Positions 7,216 through 14,093 of a stretch of DNA of 15,029 nt are shown in pieces. The stretch is from positions 1 to 15,029 of the forward strand of contig DATEDA010000151.1 in NCBI GenBank assembly GCA_035286595.1. Direction: 5' to 3'. The first letter of the stretch is position 1. Each line of letters starts with the position of its first letter. The notes beneath the pieces were generated by a model that had not been told where the DNA came from, did no database searches, and worked only from the letters and a program-made list of their open reading frames with translations. Made by a program: the position numbers and the translations under genes. This stretch comes from DATEDA01 sp035286595 (GTDB lineage: Bacteria; Pseudomonadota; Gammaproteobacteria; Burkholderiales; SG8-39).

Positions 7216-8454
7216 TCAGGCGGCGGCGGGCGTCCGCTTGAGGCTGCGCACGACCTGCGCGTGCGCAGCGTGGGTGGAGAGCGCCTTGCCGAGCGCGATC
7301 AGGCTGTCGACATTGTGCGCCGGCAGGAACGCGTCGACGTGCGGGAGCATCACCCGCACCCCGAGCGGCCGCGGCTCGAACCCCTCGTAGCGCAGCAGGG
7401 GATTCAGCCAGATGAGCTTGCGGCAGCTCCGGCGCAGCCGCTCCATCTCCGGCCCGAGGTCGTGGCCGAGGTCGCGATCGAGCCCGTCGGTGATGAGCAG
7501 CACGACCGCGTTCTGGCCGAGCACCCGCCGCGACCAGCGCAGGTTGAACTCCTTCAGGGTCGCGCCGATGCGGGTGCCGCCCGACCAGTCGGCGACCGCC
7601 TGCGCGACCCCCGCCAGGGCGACGTCGACGTCGCGGTGACGAAGGTGGCGGGTGATGTTGGTGAGCCGCGTGCCGAACACGAACGTGTGCACGCGGTCGC
7701 GGTCGTTCGTGATCGCGTGCAGGAAGTGCAGGAACATCCGCGAGTACCGGCTCATCGAGCCCGAGATGTCGCACAGCACCACGAGCGGCGGATGGCGCTC
7801 GTCCGGCGACCGGCGCTTGAGCGGGATGATGTCGGCGCCGGCGCGCAAGGACGCGCGCAGGCTCGCGCGCATGTCGACGAGCGCCCCGCGCGGATCGGCG
7901 ACGAGCCGCCGCGTCCGCACCTCGGGGATCGGGAGCCTGAGGGAGGCGATGAGCTTCTTCGCCTGCGCGAGCTCCTCCCGGGTCATGGTCTCGAAGTCGG
8001 CGCGCTGCAGCACCTCGCGCTCCGACACCGTGAACGCCGCATCGAGCTCGATCTGCTGGGGCGGCTCCTCCGGGCCGGCGCCCGGCTTCGGCGGCGGTGC
8101 GAGCGCTTCCGCGAGCCGACTCGAGAGCTCCGGCTGTTCCTCGGGGGTGCGGCCGATCACCTCCGGCAGGAGCAGCGCCATCACCCGCTCGAGCAGCTTC
8201 GGGTCGCGCCAGAAGATGTGGAACGCCTGGTCGTAGAGCTCGAACTGCTCGTGCCGGTCGAGGAACACCGCGGCCAGCGTCCAGTAGAAGTCGTCGCGCC
8301 GCTCGACGCCGGCGATCTGGAGCGCCTTGAGCGCGTCGATCACCTTGTCGGGCCCGACCGGCAGCCCGGCGGCGCGCAGCACGCGCGCGAAATGCATGAC
8401 GTTCTCGGCGAGCTTGCCGCTCGGCTGGAGCGGGGGGACGGCGACGCGGGCCAT
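7216..8454 (-). CDS. coxE: CoxE-like VWA-domain protein (molybdenum hydroxylase maturation)
   Basis: The 412-residue protein has the CoxE/VWA-containing layout: a helical N-terminal half (about 15-210), a proline-rich linker (about 108-134), and a C-terminal von Willebrand A domain. The MIDAS motif is intact: D229-I-S231-G-S233, T294 in SGGTRIG, and D323 in ITDGLD. In CO-dehydrogenase systems CoxE works with the AAA+ ATPase CoxD to insert sulfur and copper into the active site. The frame is open further upstream to 8709, but ATG 8454 is preferred because family homology begins here (KLAENVMHFARVLRAAGLPVGP) and a longer form would overlap the divergent gene's start. No ribosome site is visible. 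The coxD partner lies 2.2 kb away, separated by two LDH2 genes. Confidence 0.9.
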   Translation of the reverse strand: MARVAVPPLQPSGKLAENVMHFARVLRAAGLPVGPDKVIDALKALQIAGVERRDDFYWTLAAVFLDRHEQFELYDQAFHIFWRDPKLLERVMALLLPEVIGRTPEEQPELSSRLAEALAPPPKPGAGPEEPPQQIELDAAFTVSEREVLQRADFETMTREELAQAKKLIASLRLPIPEVRTRRLVADPRGALVDMRASLRASLRAGADIIPLKRRSPDERHPPLVVLCDISGSMSRYSRMFLHFLHAITNDRDRVHTFVFGTRLTNITRHLRHRDVDVALAGVAQAVADWSGGTRIGATLKEFNLRWSRRVLGQNAVVLLITDGLDRDLGHDLGPEMERLRRSCRKLIWLNPLLRYEGFEPRPLGVRVMLPHVDAFLPAHNVDSLIALGKALSTHAAHAQVVRSLKRTPAAA

Positions 8455-8464
8455 GGGTGTCGGG

Positions 8465-8470
8465 ATTATC
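8465..8470 (-). promoter_or_regulatory. Possible -10 element of coxE, near-leaderless
   Basis: GATAAT on the minus strand (5 of 6 consensus) lies 10 nt before ATG 8454, inside the palindrome GGGATTATCCC (8462-8472). With no ribosome site between, a start about 4 nt before the ATG is possible. No good -35. The palindrome could alternatively be an operator in this 100-bp divergent gap. Confidence 0.28.
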
Positions 8471-8554
8471 CCACCGCGCCCGCGGACCGCGGTTTGCCTT
8501 GGCGCGGCGGTGCGGCTGTGCGAGAGTACGCGGCTTTCGGAAGGAGAGAGTCGG

Positions 8555-9631
8555 GTGGCACAAGATGTCGTGATCGGCGCGCCGCGCTTGAAGGCGGCGA
8601 TCGAAGCGATCGTCGCTGCCGGCGGCTCCGAGCCGCGCGAGGCGGACCTCGTCGCGGGAAACCTGGTCGAGGCCAACCTCACCGGCCACGACTCCCACGG
8701 CGTCGGCATGATCCCGCGCTACGTCGAGTCGCTGCTCGAGGGCGGGCTCGCGGTGAACCAGCACCCCGGGGTCGAGCTCGACACTGGGGCGCTGCTGCGC
8801 CTCGATGGCCGGCGCGGCTACGGGCAGGTGATCGGGCGGGAGGCGATGGCGCTCGGCATCGAGCGCGCGCACCGGCACGGCATCTGCGCGGCGACGGTGG
8901 CGAACGCCCACCACCTCGGGCGGATCGGGCACTTCGCGGAAATGGCGGTGGCCGCAGGGCTGGTGTCGATCCACTTCGTGAACGTGATCTCGTTCCCGAG
9001 GGTGGCGGCGTACGCGGGCTCCGACGCACGCTTCGGCACGAACCCGTGCTGCATCGGCGTGCCGCTTCCCGGCGAGCCCCCTTTCATCCTCGACTTCGCC
9101 ACCAGCGCGGTCGCGCAGGGGAAGCTCCGGGTCGCCCACAACAAGGGGGATCGGCTTGCGCCCGGGCTCCTGATCGACGACCAGGGCGAGCCGACCACGG
9201 ATCCGCGGTACGGCGTCGTCTCGCCCCTCGGTGCGATGCTGACGTTCGGCCTGCACAAGGGCTATGGGCTCGCGGTCGCGTGCGAGCTGCTCGGCGGCGC
9301 GCTGACCGGCGGCGGCACCTGGCACCGGCCCGCGACCGGAGAACGGCGCGTGTGGAACAGCATGCTCACGATCCTCCTCGATCCGCAGCGGCTCGGGACC
9401 GCGGAGGCCTTCTCTGGCGAGGCGCGGGCGTTCGTGGACTGGCTTCGCCAGTCTCCCCCGGCGCGCGGGTTCGACAAGGTGCGGATCGCAGGCGAGCCGG
9501 AGCGCGAGGCGCGCGCCGGGCGGGAGCGGGAGGGGATCGCGGTCGACGCGGCGACGTGGCAGGAGATCCTGGCGGCCGGCGGGAAGCTCAAGCTGCCGGC
9601 GGGGACGATCGAGCGGCTCGCGCTCGGCTGA
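8555..9631 (+). CDS. LDH2-family NAD(P)-dependent oxidoreductase (malate/L-lactate dehydrogenase type)
   Basis: The protein has 358 residues from GTG 8555. That start is chosen because AAGGAGAG lies at 8541-8548 and family homology begins a few residues later; the frame is open upstream to 8327 but that part is non-homologous and antisense to coxE. LDH2 family marks are NLTGHDSHGVGMIPRY with catalytic H48, NAHHLGRIGHFAEMA (117-131), FGTNPCCIGVP for cofactor binding, ILDFATSAVAQGK, and LHKGYGLAVACELLGG. This fold uses NAD(P)H to interconvert 2-hydroxy and 2-oxo acids such as malate, lactate or ureidoglycolate, or reduces cyclic imines. It is divergent from coxE and convergent, 3 bp away, with a paralogue. 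Substrate not assignable. Confidence 0.92.
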   Translation: MAQDVVIGAPRLKAAIEAIVAAGGSEPREADLVAGNLVEANLTGHDSHGVGMIPRYVESLLEGGLAVNQHPGVELDTGALLRLDGRRGYGQVIGREAMALGIERAHRHGICAATVANAHHLGRIGHFAEMAVAAGLVSIHFVNVISFPRVAAYAGSDARFGTNPCCIGVPLPGEPPFILDFATSAVAQGKLRVAHNKGDRLAPGLLIDDQGEPTTDPRYGVVSPLGAMLTFGLHKGYGLAVACELLGGALTGGGTWHRPATGERRVWNSMLTILLDPQRLGTAEAFSGEARAFVDWLRQSPPARGFDKVRIAGEPEREARAGREREGIAVDAATWQEILAAGGKLKLPAGTIERLALG

Positions 9632-9634
9632 GGG

Positions 9635-10675
9635 TCAGAGCCCCGGGAGCCCCAGCTCCCGCGCGAGCTTGTTGAGATCCGCGAGCACGCCCTCGCCGAG
9701 CGGCACACCGGTCTTCATCCGCTTCGCGGCGGTGAGGCGCTCGGGCTCGCCCGGCGCGAGCGGCGGGCGGGTCGGATCGACCGGCTCCTCGGCGTGGATC
9801 TCCCGCACGAACAGATCGATCTGCGCTCTGAAGGTCGCCGGGTCGGTGAACCGCGCGATGTCGAGGGCCAGCATCAGGTGACCGAGATTGCGGGGCTTGT
9901 CGAGCTCGCCGTACATCTTGGTCACGTGGGTCCCGAACGGCACCCCCATGAGGTGCGCGCACAGCACCTCGATCATCGCGGCGAGCGCGTAGCCCTTCGG
10001 GCCGGCCATCGGCGCGAGGCCGACGACCCGGTTCGGGTCGGTCGCGGGCTTGCCCTCCGCGTCCACGCCCCAATCGGGCGGGATGGTCTTGCCTTCCTCT
10101 CTGGCGACGAGGACCTTGCCCCAGGCGACGTACGTCGTCGCCATGTCGACCACCAGCGGCGGTGCGCTTCCGCCGGGTGCGCCGAAGGCGATCGGGTTCG
10201 AGCCGAGGAAGTTCCGCGTCATTCCGGTCGGCGCCATGATGGGATCGGTGTGCGTGAGGGCGATGCCGATCAGCCCCTGCTTCACCGCCAGCTCGACGAA
10301 GTACGCCATCGCGCCGCAGTGCGAGCTGTTCCGCGCGCCGACCACGCCGACCCCGGACTCGCGCGCGATCGCGATCGCCTCGTTCATCGCGCGCACCGCG
10401 ACGAGCTGCCCCATGCCGGCGTCGCCCTCGACCATTGCGGTCGCCGGACCGGTGCGGTTCACGGTGATGCTCGGGCGCGGCTTGATCGAGCCCTTGCGCA
10501 GCCGCGTGGCGTAGTGCGGGAGCCGCACCACGCCGTGGCTGTCCACGCCCCGCAGGTTGCTCTCGACCAGGGTCTCGGCGACGAGCCGGGCGTCGGCGGG
10601 CGCGAGCCCGAGCTTCTCCAGGCAGGCGGCGGTGAACGCGCCGAGCTTCTCGTGAGAGATCAGGGTGTCGGGCAT
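9635..10675 (-). CDS. LDH2-family oxidoreductase, second copy (ureidoglycolate/malate dehydrogenase-like)
   Basis: This 346-residue paralogue has the same motifs: SNLRGVDSHGVVRLPHY with catalytic H47, NSSHCGAMAYFVELA (116-130), LGSNPIAFGAP, VVDMATTYVAWGK and PMAGPKGYALAAMIEVL. Identity to its neighbour is visibly modest, so this is not a recent tandem duplication. Its C-terminal region contains PTRPPLAPGEPE and RMKTGVPL. ATG 10675 is 11 bp after the stop of the MoxR/CoxD gene and no ribosome site stands out, suggesting translational coupling to the ATPase. It may oxidise ureidoglycolate, malate or a related 2-hydroxy acid. The pairing of an LDH2 enzyme with a CoxD ATPase is unusual. Confidence 0.92.
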   Translation of the reverse strand: MPDTLISHEKLGAFTAACLEKLGLAPADARLVAETLVESNLRGVDSHGVVRLPHYATRLRKGSIKPRPSITVNRTGPATAMVEGDAGMGQLVAVRAMNEAIAIARESGVGVVGARNSSHCGAMAYFVELAVKQGLIGIALTHTDPIMAPTGMTRNFLGSNPIAFGAPGGSAPPLVVDMATTYVAWGKVLVAREEGKTIPPDWGVDAEGKPATDPNRVVGLAPMAGPKGYALAAMIEVLCAHLMGVPFGTHVTKMYGELDKPRNLGHLMLALDIARFTDPATFRAQIDLFVREIHAEEPVDPTRPPLAPGEPERLTAAKRMKTGVPLGEGVLADLNKLARELGLPGL

Positions 10676-10686
10676 GGCGAAGCGGA

Positions 10687-11604
10687 CTACGCCGTAGCCA
10701 GCTCGGCCTTGACCTCGGACAGGATCCGCGCCGCCTCGCTCCCTTGCACGCGGGCGATGTCGTCCTGGTACTTGAGGAGCGCGCCGAGCGTGTTGTTGAT
10801 CGTCTCCGGGTCGAGCGCGAGCGCGTCGAGGGCGATGAGCGCCTGCGACCAGTCGATGGTCTCGGCGACGCCGGGCAGCTTGAAGAGGTCCATCCGCCGC
10901 AGCCGCTGCACGAACGCCACGACTTCGCGCGCGAGCGCAGCCGGCGCTCCCGGCGCCTTCCGCCGCAGGATCTCGAGCTCGCGCTCGGCGTTCGGGTAGT
11001 CGACCCAGTGGTAGAGGCAGCGGCGCTTCACCGCGTCGTGGATCTCGCGCGTGCGGTTCGACGTGATCACGACGATCGGCGGCTCGTCGGCCTTGACCGT
11101 GCCGATCTCGGGGATCGTCACCTGGAAGTCGGCGAGCACCTCGAGGAGGTACGCCTCGAACGGCTCGTCGGTGCGATCGAGCTCGTCGATCAGCAACACC
11201 GGCGCTCCGGCGAGGTCGCCCTCGAGGGCCTGGAGGATCGGCCGGCGGATGAGGAAGCGCTCGGAGAAGATGTCCTGCGCGATCGCCTCGCGGTCGCGGG
11301 TGCCCTCGGCTTCGGCCAGCCGGATCTCGATCATCTGGCGCGAGTAGTTCCACTCGTACACCGCCGAGGCGACGTCGAGGCCCTCGTAGCACTGCAGCCG
11401 CACGAGCTTGCGCGCGAGCGTCGCGGCGAGCACTTTCGCGATCTCGGTCTTGCCGACCCCGGCCTCGCCCTCGAGGAACAACGGCCGCTTCATGCGCAGC
11501 GCGAGGAAGACGGCGGTCGCCAGGCTCCGCTCGGCGACGTAGTCGGCCTGGGCGAGGAGGGCGGCGGTCTCGTCGATGGAGGCGGGGAGCTCGGGTCTTG
11601 GCAT
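10687..11604 (-). CDS. coxD: MoxR/CoxD-type AAA+ ATPase (molybdenum hydroxylase maturation chaperone)
   Basis: The protein has 305 residues from ATG 11604. It shows an AAA+ core: Walker A GEAGVGKT (46-53), Walker B LLIDELD (137-143), sensor 1 at N183 (ITSNRT), arginine finger region R194-R195 in VKRRCLYHW, plus the MoxR-type insert EWNYSRQM. In the CO-dehydrogenase system CoxD is a membrane-bound chaperone-like ATPase that acts with CoxE on the molybdenum centre. A longer start at ATG 11649 has a GGGAG site 6 nt upstream and would add 15 residues; those codons (CTA, TTG, GGT, AAA, CAA) are rare in neighbouring genes, so I prefer the short form, though it lacks a ribosome site. It is followed 11 bp later by an LDH2 gene. 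Confidence 0.9.
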   Translation of the reverse strand: MPRPELPASIDETAALLAQADYVAERSLATAVFLALRMKRPLFLEGEAGVGKTEIAKVLAATLARKLVRLQCYEGLDVASAVYEWNYSRQMIEIRLAEAEGTRDREAIAQDIFSERFLIRRPILQALEGDLAGAPVLLIDELDRTDEPFEAYLLEVLADFQVTIPEIGTVKADEPPIVVITSNRTREIHDAVKRRCLYHWVDYPNAERELEILRRKAPGAPAALAREVVAFVQRLRRMDLFKLPGVAETIDWSQALIALDALALDPETINNTLGALLKYQDDIARVQGSEAARILSEVKAELATA

Positions 11605-11639
11605 TTGTTTCGTGTGGCTGGGGCCCGCGGCGGGACCCA

Positions 11640-11667
11640 AGAATAGCATTATCATCTCCCGTGTCAG
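11640..11667 (-). promoter_or_regulatory. Candidate sigma70 promoter for coxD and the downstream LDH2 gene
   Basis: On the minus strand CTGACA (11667-11662, 5 of 6 matches) and TATTCT (11645-11640) are separated by 16 bp, giving a start near 11633 and a leader of about 29 nt to ATG 11604. An overlapping GATAAT at 11653-11648 is an alternative -10. Using this promoter would exclude the longer coxD start at 11649. Confidence 0.35.
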
Positions 11668-11697
11668 CGTCCAGGCCACGGCCGCGAGGAGATAACC

Positions 11698-12576
11698 ATG
11701 CCCAAGTTCGTGATCTCGCCGCACTTCCGGCTGCAGGAATGGGTCGCCGAGGAGAAGGGCTACTTCCGCGACGAGGGCCTCGACTACGAGTTCCGCGACA
11801 ACTACGGGCCCGGCGATGCCGCAGTGAAGCACGCGACGCCCGACAAGGTGGGCGCGTACCAGAGCTTCGAGCAGGGCCGCGCCTGCGACGTCAGCGGCGC
11901 CTGCCACTGGACGGTGAACGTGGCGGCGTCCACGGGCCACGGCAAGCTCTACGCCGACGCCTACTCCGTTTCGCCCGCGGCGGTGTTCGTGCCGCCCGAG
12001 TCCGACGTCAAGGATCCGGAGGACCTGAAGGGCGTGACGATTTCGGTCGGCCACCAGTCGGGCAGCCACTACGCGACGATCCAGGCGCTCGAGCAGTACA
12101 TGCCGCTCGATGCAATCAAGCTGTCGTTCGCCGACGGGCTCCTGTTCAAGCGCATGGAGCTCGCGATCGACCGGAAGATCCCGGCGGTGTCGCTCTTCAG
12201 CGGCCCGTACTACTACCTCGAGCAGCTCGGCTTCCGGAAGGTGATCGACACCACGTTCATGATGGCCACGATGATCACCGGCGACCCGGATCCGGAGGAC
12301 ATCCGCAAGTTCTTCCGGGCGCTGCGACGCGCGCAGCGCGACATCGACCTGCGCCCGGAGCTCTACACGCACTACTACAAGAAGGAGTTCCCCGCGCGCT
12401 TCGTCGACCTGATCGACACGCGCCGGTGGGGCCCCGGCGAACGCATCGTGTTCGAGCCTTACACCAAGGAGGTGTTCGAGGAGTCGTTCCGGTGGATCGC
12501 CGAGCGCGGGATCTTCGCCGAAGGCACGATGGGGGCCGGCCGGTACGAGGATTCGGTGCTGTCGGTCGCCGCGTAG
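11698..12576 (+). CDS. Solute-binding-protein-like gene (NMT1/THI5 or ABC substrate-binding type) without a signal peptide
   Basis: This 292-residue protein looks like a periplasmic binding protein type 2 fold: HFRLQEWVAEEKGYFRDEGL (9-28) is the usual opening strand and helix, followed by YADAYSVSPAAVFV, DPEDLKGVTISVGHQSGSHY and a C-terminal helix FEESFRWIAERGIF. Unlike transporter-linked members it has no N-terminal hydrophobic segment. The start is secured by GAGGAGA (11686-11692) and an in-frame TAG at 11644-11646, so a longer secreted form is not available. No ABC permease or ATPase gene is near. It may be a cytoplasmic sensor or enzyme-like member. C63 and the C69-H70 pair in CDVSGACHW stand out. 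It is divergent from coxD and coupled to the following lipoprotein gene. Ligand unknown. Confidence 0.82.
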   Translation: MPKFVISPHFRLQEWVAEEKGYFRDEGLDYEFRDNYGPGDAAVKHATPDKVGAYQSFEQGRACDVSGACHWTVNVAASTGHGKLYADAYSVSPAAVFVPPESDVKDPEDLKGVTISVGHQSGSHYATIQALEQYMPLDAIKLSFADGLLFKRMELAIDRKIPAVSLFSGPYYYLEQLGFRKVIDTTFMMATMITGDPDPEDIRKFFRALRRAQRDIDLRPELYTHYYKKEFPARFVDLIDTRRWGPGERIVFEPYTKEVFEESFRWIAERGIFAEGTMGAGRYEDSVLSVAA

Positions 12577-12587
12577 GGAGGGCCACC

Positions 12588-13997
12588 ATGCGTTTCGCTC
12601 GCCTCTGCCTCTTCGGTGCCCTGCTGGTCGGCGTCGCGGCATGCAAGGAACCACCCACCCCGACCGACGCGCCGCGATCCACCGGCCTCCCGCAGCCGAG
12701 CCACGTGCGTGTGGTCGAGTATCCGGTCGACGCCGTCGATCTCGGACAGGGTTGGCACGAGGAGCAGGCGGTCAAGGCCGTGGCGACCTGCATCGATTTC
12801 AAGCCCCTCGCCGACAGCGGTCAGGAGCAGACGATGCGGATCAGCGTGGTGACCGACCGCAGCGATCTCATGAACGAGCTCGATGTCTCGGCGGAAGTCC
12901 AGGTGAAGGCGATCGCCTACTCGGTCTCCGGCAAGGCACGCTACGCCCAGGCCGTGGAGATCAAGGCGGAGAGCCTGAACTTCGTCGCTCACGCGCGCGT
13001 CGACAACGGCGTCGAGTACACCGGGCCCGCGGAAGTCGGTGGCGTGAAGCGCATCGATCTGACGCCGCGGTACCGCGACCTCGCCCGCCGGGATCCGGCG
13101 GCTTTCGAGCGCGAGTGCGGCGACGGGTTCGTTTCGGCGATCCACGCGGGCGCCGAGCTCACGGCGATTCTCGCCTTTGCCGCCCAGAGCAGCGACGAGC
13201 GAAGGACTGTCGAAGCCGCGATGAAAGGGTCGGGCTTTGGCCTCGAGGCCGAGGGCAAAGCCTCGGGCACGATGAAGGCCTACGCGGCCAGGAGTGCGCT
13301 CACGATCAGCTATTACCAGACCGGCGGCCAGGGCAATCCGCTCCCGACAGACCAGGCGGCGTTTCTCCAGGCCATCCGAACGCTCCCCGTGCTGGCGGCG
13401 CAGGACGGCGTCAACTACCGCATCCGGGTCCAGAGCTACCGGTCGCTGCCCGGCTATCCGGCCGTCGACGAGGCCGAGGAGGGCTCGTTCCGCCGCGAGC
13501 TCGCGACGAGCTACGGGCGTTTGGCCTCGCTCCGCGATGACGTCGTCGAGATCCTCGAGAGCCTCGAGTCGCCCGAGGTCAAGGCCGGAAAGATCGTTGC
13601 CGCAGACGACTATGTCGACTTTCTCGCCGCCCCGGTGACGCGCATGCGAGAGCTGCACGACGAGATCACCAAGAAGCTCAGGGAGTTGACACGATTCGCC
13701 GCGGAGTGCGGCTATCTGAACGACGCGCCGCAGGCCAGTCTGCGCGCGCAGTGCGCGTTCCCTGCTGCGCTGAGCGCAGCGCGCGACTACGACTACCGCA
13801 TCCGCCTGCCGGTCCTCAGGAACCAGACGGCTGCGGCGACCGGCGCGCCGACGGCTGTTCAGATCAAGGACGCGATCATCGAGCAGTACGTGCGGAGCGT
13901 CTCGCGTCAACGGTGTGCGCGCGACGTAGCGGACCGCGGGTGCCTCCTCGAGAGCGAGATCGGCGCCCTGCGCGCGTCGCTCGACAAGAAACAATAA
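12588..13997 (+). CDS. Lipoprotein with possible MACPF-like domain, function unknown
   Basis: The 469-residue protein starts at ATG 12588, 11 bp after the preceding stop, with GGGAGGG overlapping that stop. A lipoprotein signal is clear: R2-R5, hydrophobic 6-17, lipobox V-A-A-C19, so it is anchored to a membrane; residue K20 follows. Residues about 40-290 are beta-rich. The segment FERECGDGFV (173-182), then GAELTAILAF (188-197), a helical/Gly-rich stretch 201-240, and YYQTGGQG (242-249) resemble the order of features in MACPF/perforin-like folds (YGTHF-like signature, then GG). This is remote and needs profile search. The C-terminal 170 residues are helical (possible coiled coil about 300-360) and contain four cysteines. 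I do not know its function; it faces coxM tail to tail. Confidence 0.85.
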   Translation: MRFARLCLFGALLVGVAACKEPPTPTDAPRSTGLPQPSHVRVVEYPVDAVDLGQGWHEEQAVKAVATCIDFKPLADSGQEQTMRISVVTDRSDLMNELDVSAEVQVKAIAYSVSGKARYAQAVEIKAESLNFVAHARVDNGVEYTGPAEVGGVKRIDLTPRYRDLARRDPAAFERECGDGFVSAIHAGAELTAILAFAAQSSDERRTVEAAMKGSGFGLEAEGKASGTMKAYAARSALTISYYQTGGQGNPLPTDQAAFLQAIRTLPVLAAQDGVNYRIRVQSYRSLPGYPAVDEAEEGSFRRELATSYGRLASLRDDVVEILESLESPEVKAGKIVAADDYVDFLAAPVTRMRELHDEITKKLRELTRFAAECGYLNDAPQASLRAQCAFPAALSAARDYDYRIRLPVLRNQTAAATGAPTAVQIKDAIIEQYVRSVSRQRCARDVADRGCLLESEIGALRASLDKKQ

Positions 13998-14028
13998 CGG
14001 CAAGCCCCCGCCGCGGCGGGGGCTGCCG
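13998..14028. terminator. GC-rich hairpin 1 after the lipoprotein gene
   Basis: GCCCCCGCC (14004-14012) pairs with 14015-14023 over a GC loop, and CGGCA/TGCCG extends it past a one-base bulge. It begins directly after the lipoprotein TAA. Very stable but without a T-tract; a termination or 3'-end protection role is inferred. Confidence 0.55.
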
Positions 14029-14034
14029 TACGGG

Positions 14035-14054
14035 GTCCCCGCTTGCGCGGGGAC
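14035..14054. terminator. GC-rich hairpin 2 in the convergent gap
   Basis: GTCCCCGC (14035-14042) pairs perfectly with GCGGGGAC (14047-14054) across a TTGC loop. It lies 6 bp after hairpin 1. It resembles small intergenic palindromes of dispersed repeat families, but only one copy is seen in this window. Confidence 0.45.
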
Positions 14055-14065
14055 GCGCCGCCTAC

Positions 14066-14093
14066 GCCGCGCTCGCGTCTACGCGAGCGCGGC
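14066..14093. terminator. Hairpin 3, overlapping the coxM stop codon
   Basis: A perfect 13-bp stem (14066-14078 with 14081-14093) has only CT in the loop. The coxM stop codon (14079-14081, minus strand) sits at its tip, so the last four codons form one arm. It is a likely 3' end signal for the coxLM transcript. Confidence 0.5.

Noticed and set aside
8327..8554. Longer start for the first LDH2 gene at 8327
   Set aside because: A ribosome site precedes GTG 8555 and the extra residues are antisense to coxE.
8455..8709. Longer start for the coxE-like protein at 8709
   Set aside because: The extra 85 residues show no homology, lack a ribosome site and overlap the divergent LDH2 gene start.
7160..9675. 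Very long open frames (over 700 codons) on both strands over coxE and the first LDH2 gene
   Set aside because: Both are shifted or antisense readings of genes with intact VWA and LDH2 motifs; no recognisable domain.
8555..10675. Recent inverted duplication of the LDH2 gene
   Set aside because: Aligned motifs differ at many positions and lengths differ (358 and 346 residues), so divergence is old.
12459..14003. 514-codon minus-strand frame opposite the lipoprotein gene
   Set aside because: The plus strand has a ribosome site, a lipobox and plausible protein composition; the minus product has none of these.
13998..14093. CRISPR array or repeat cluster in the convergent gap
   Set aside because: The three hairpins are different sequences without a common repeat or spacers of regular length.
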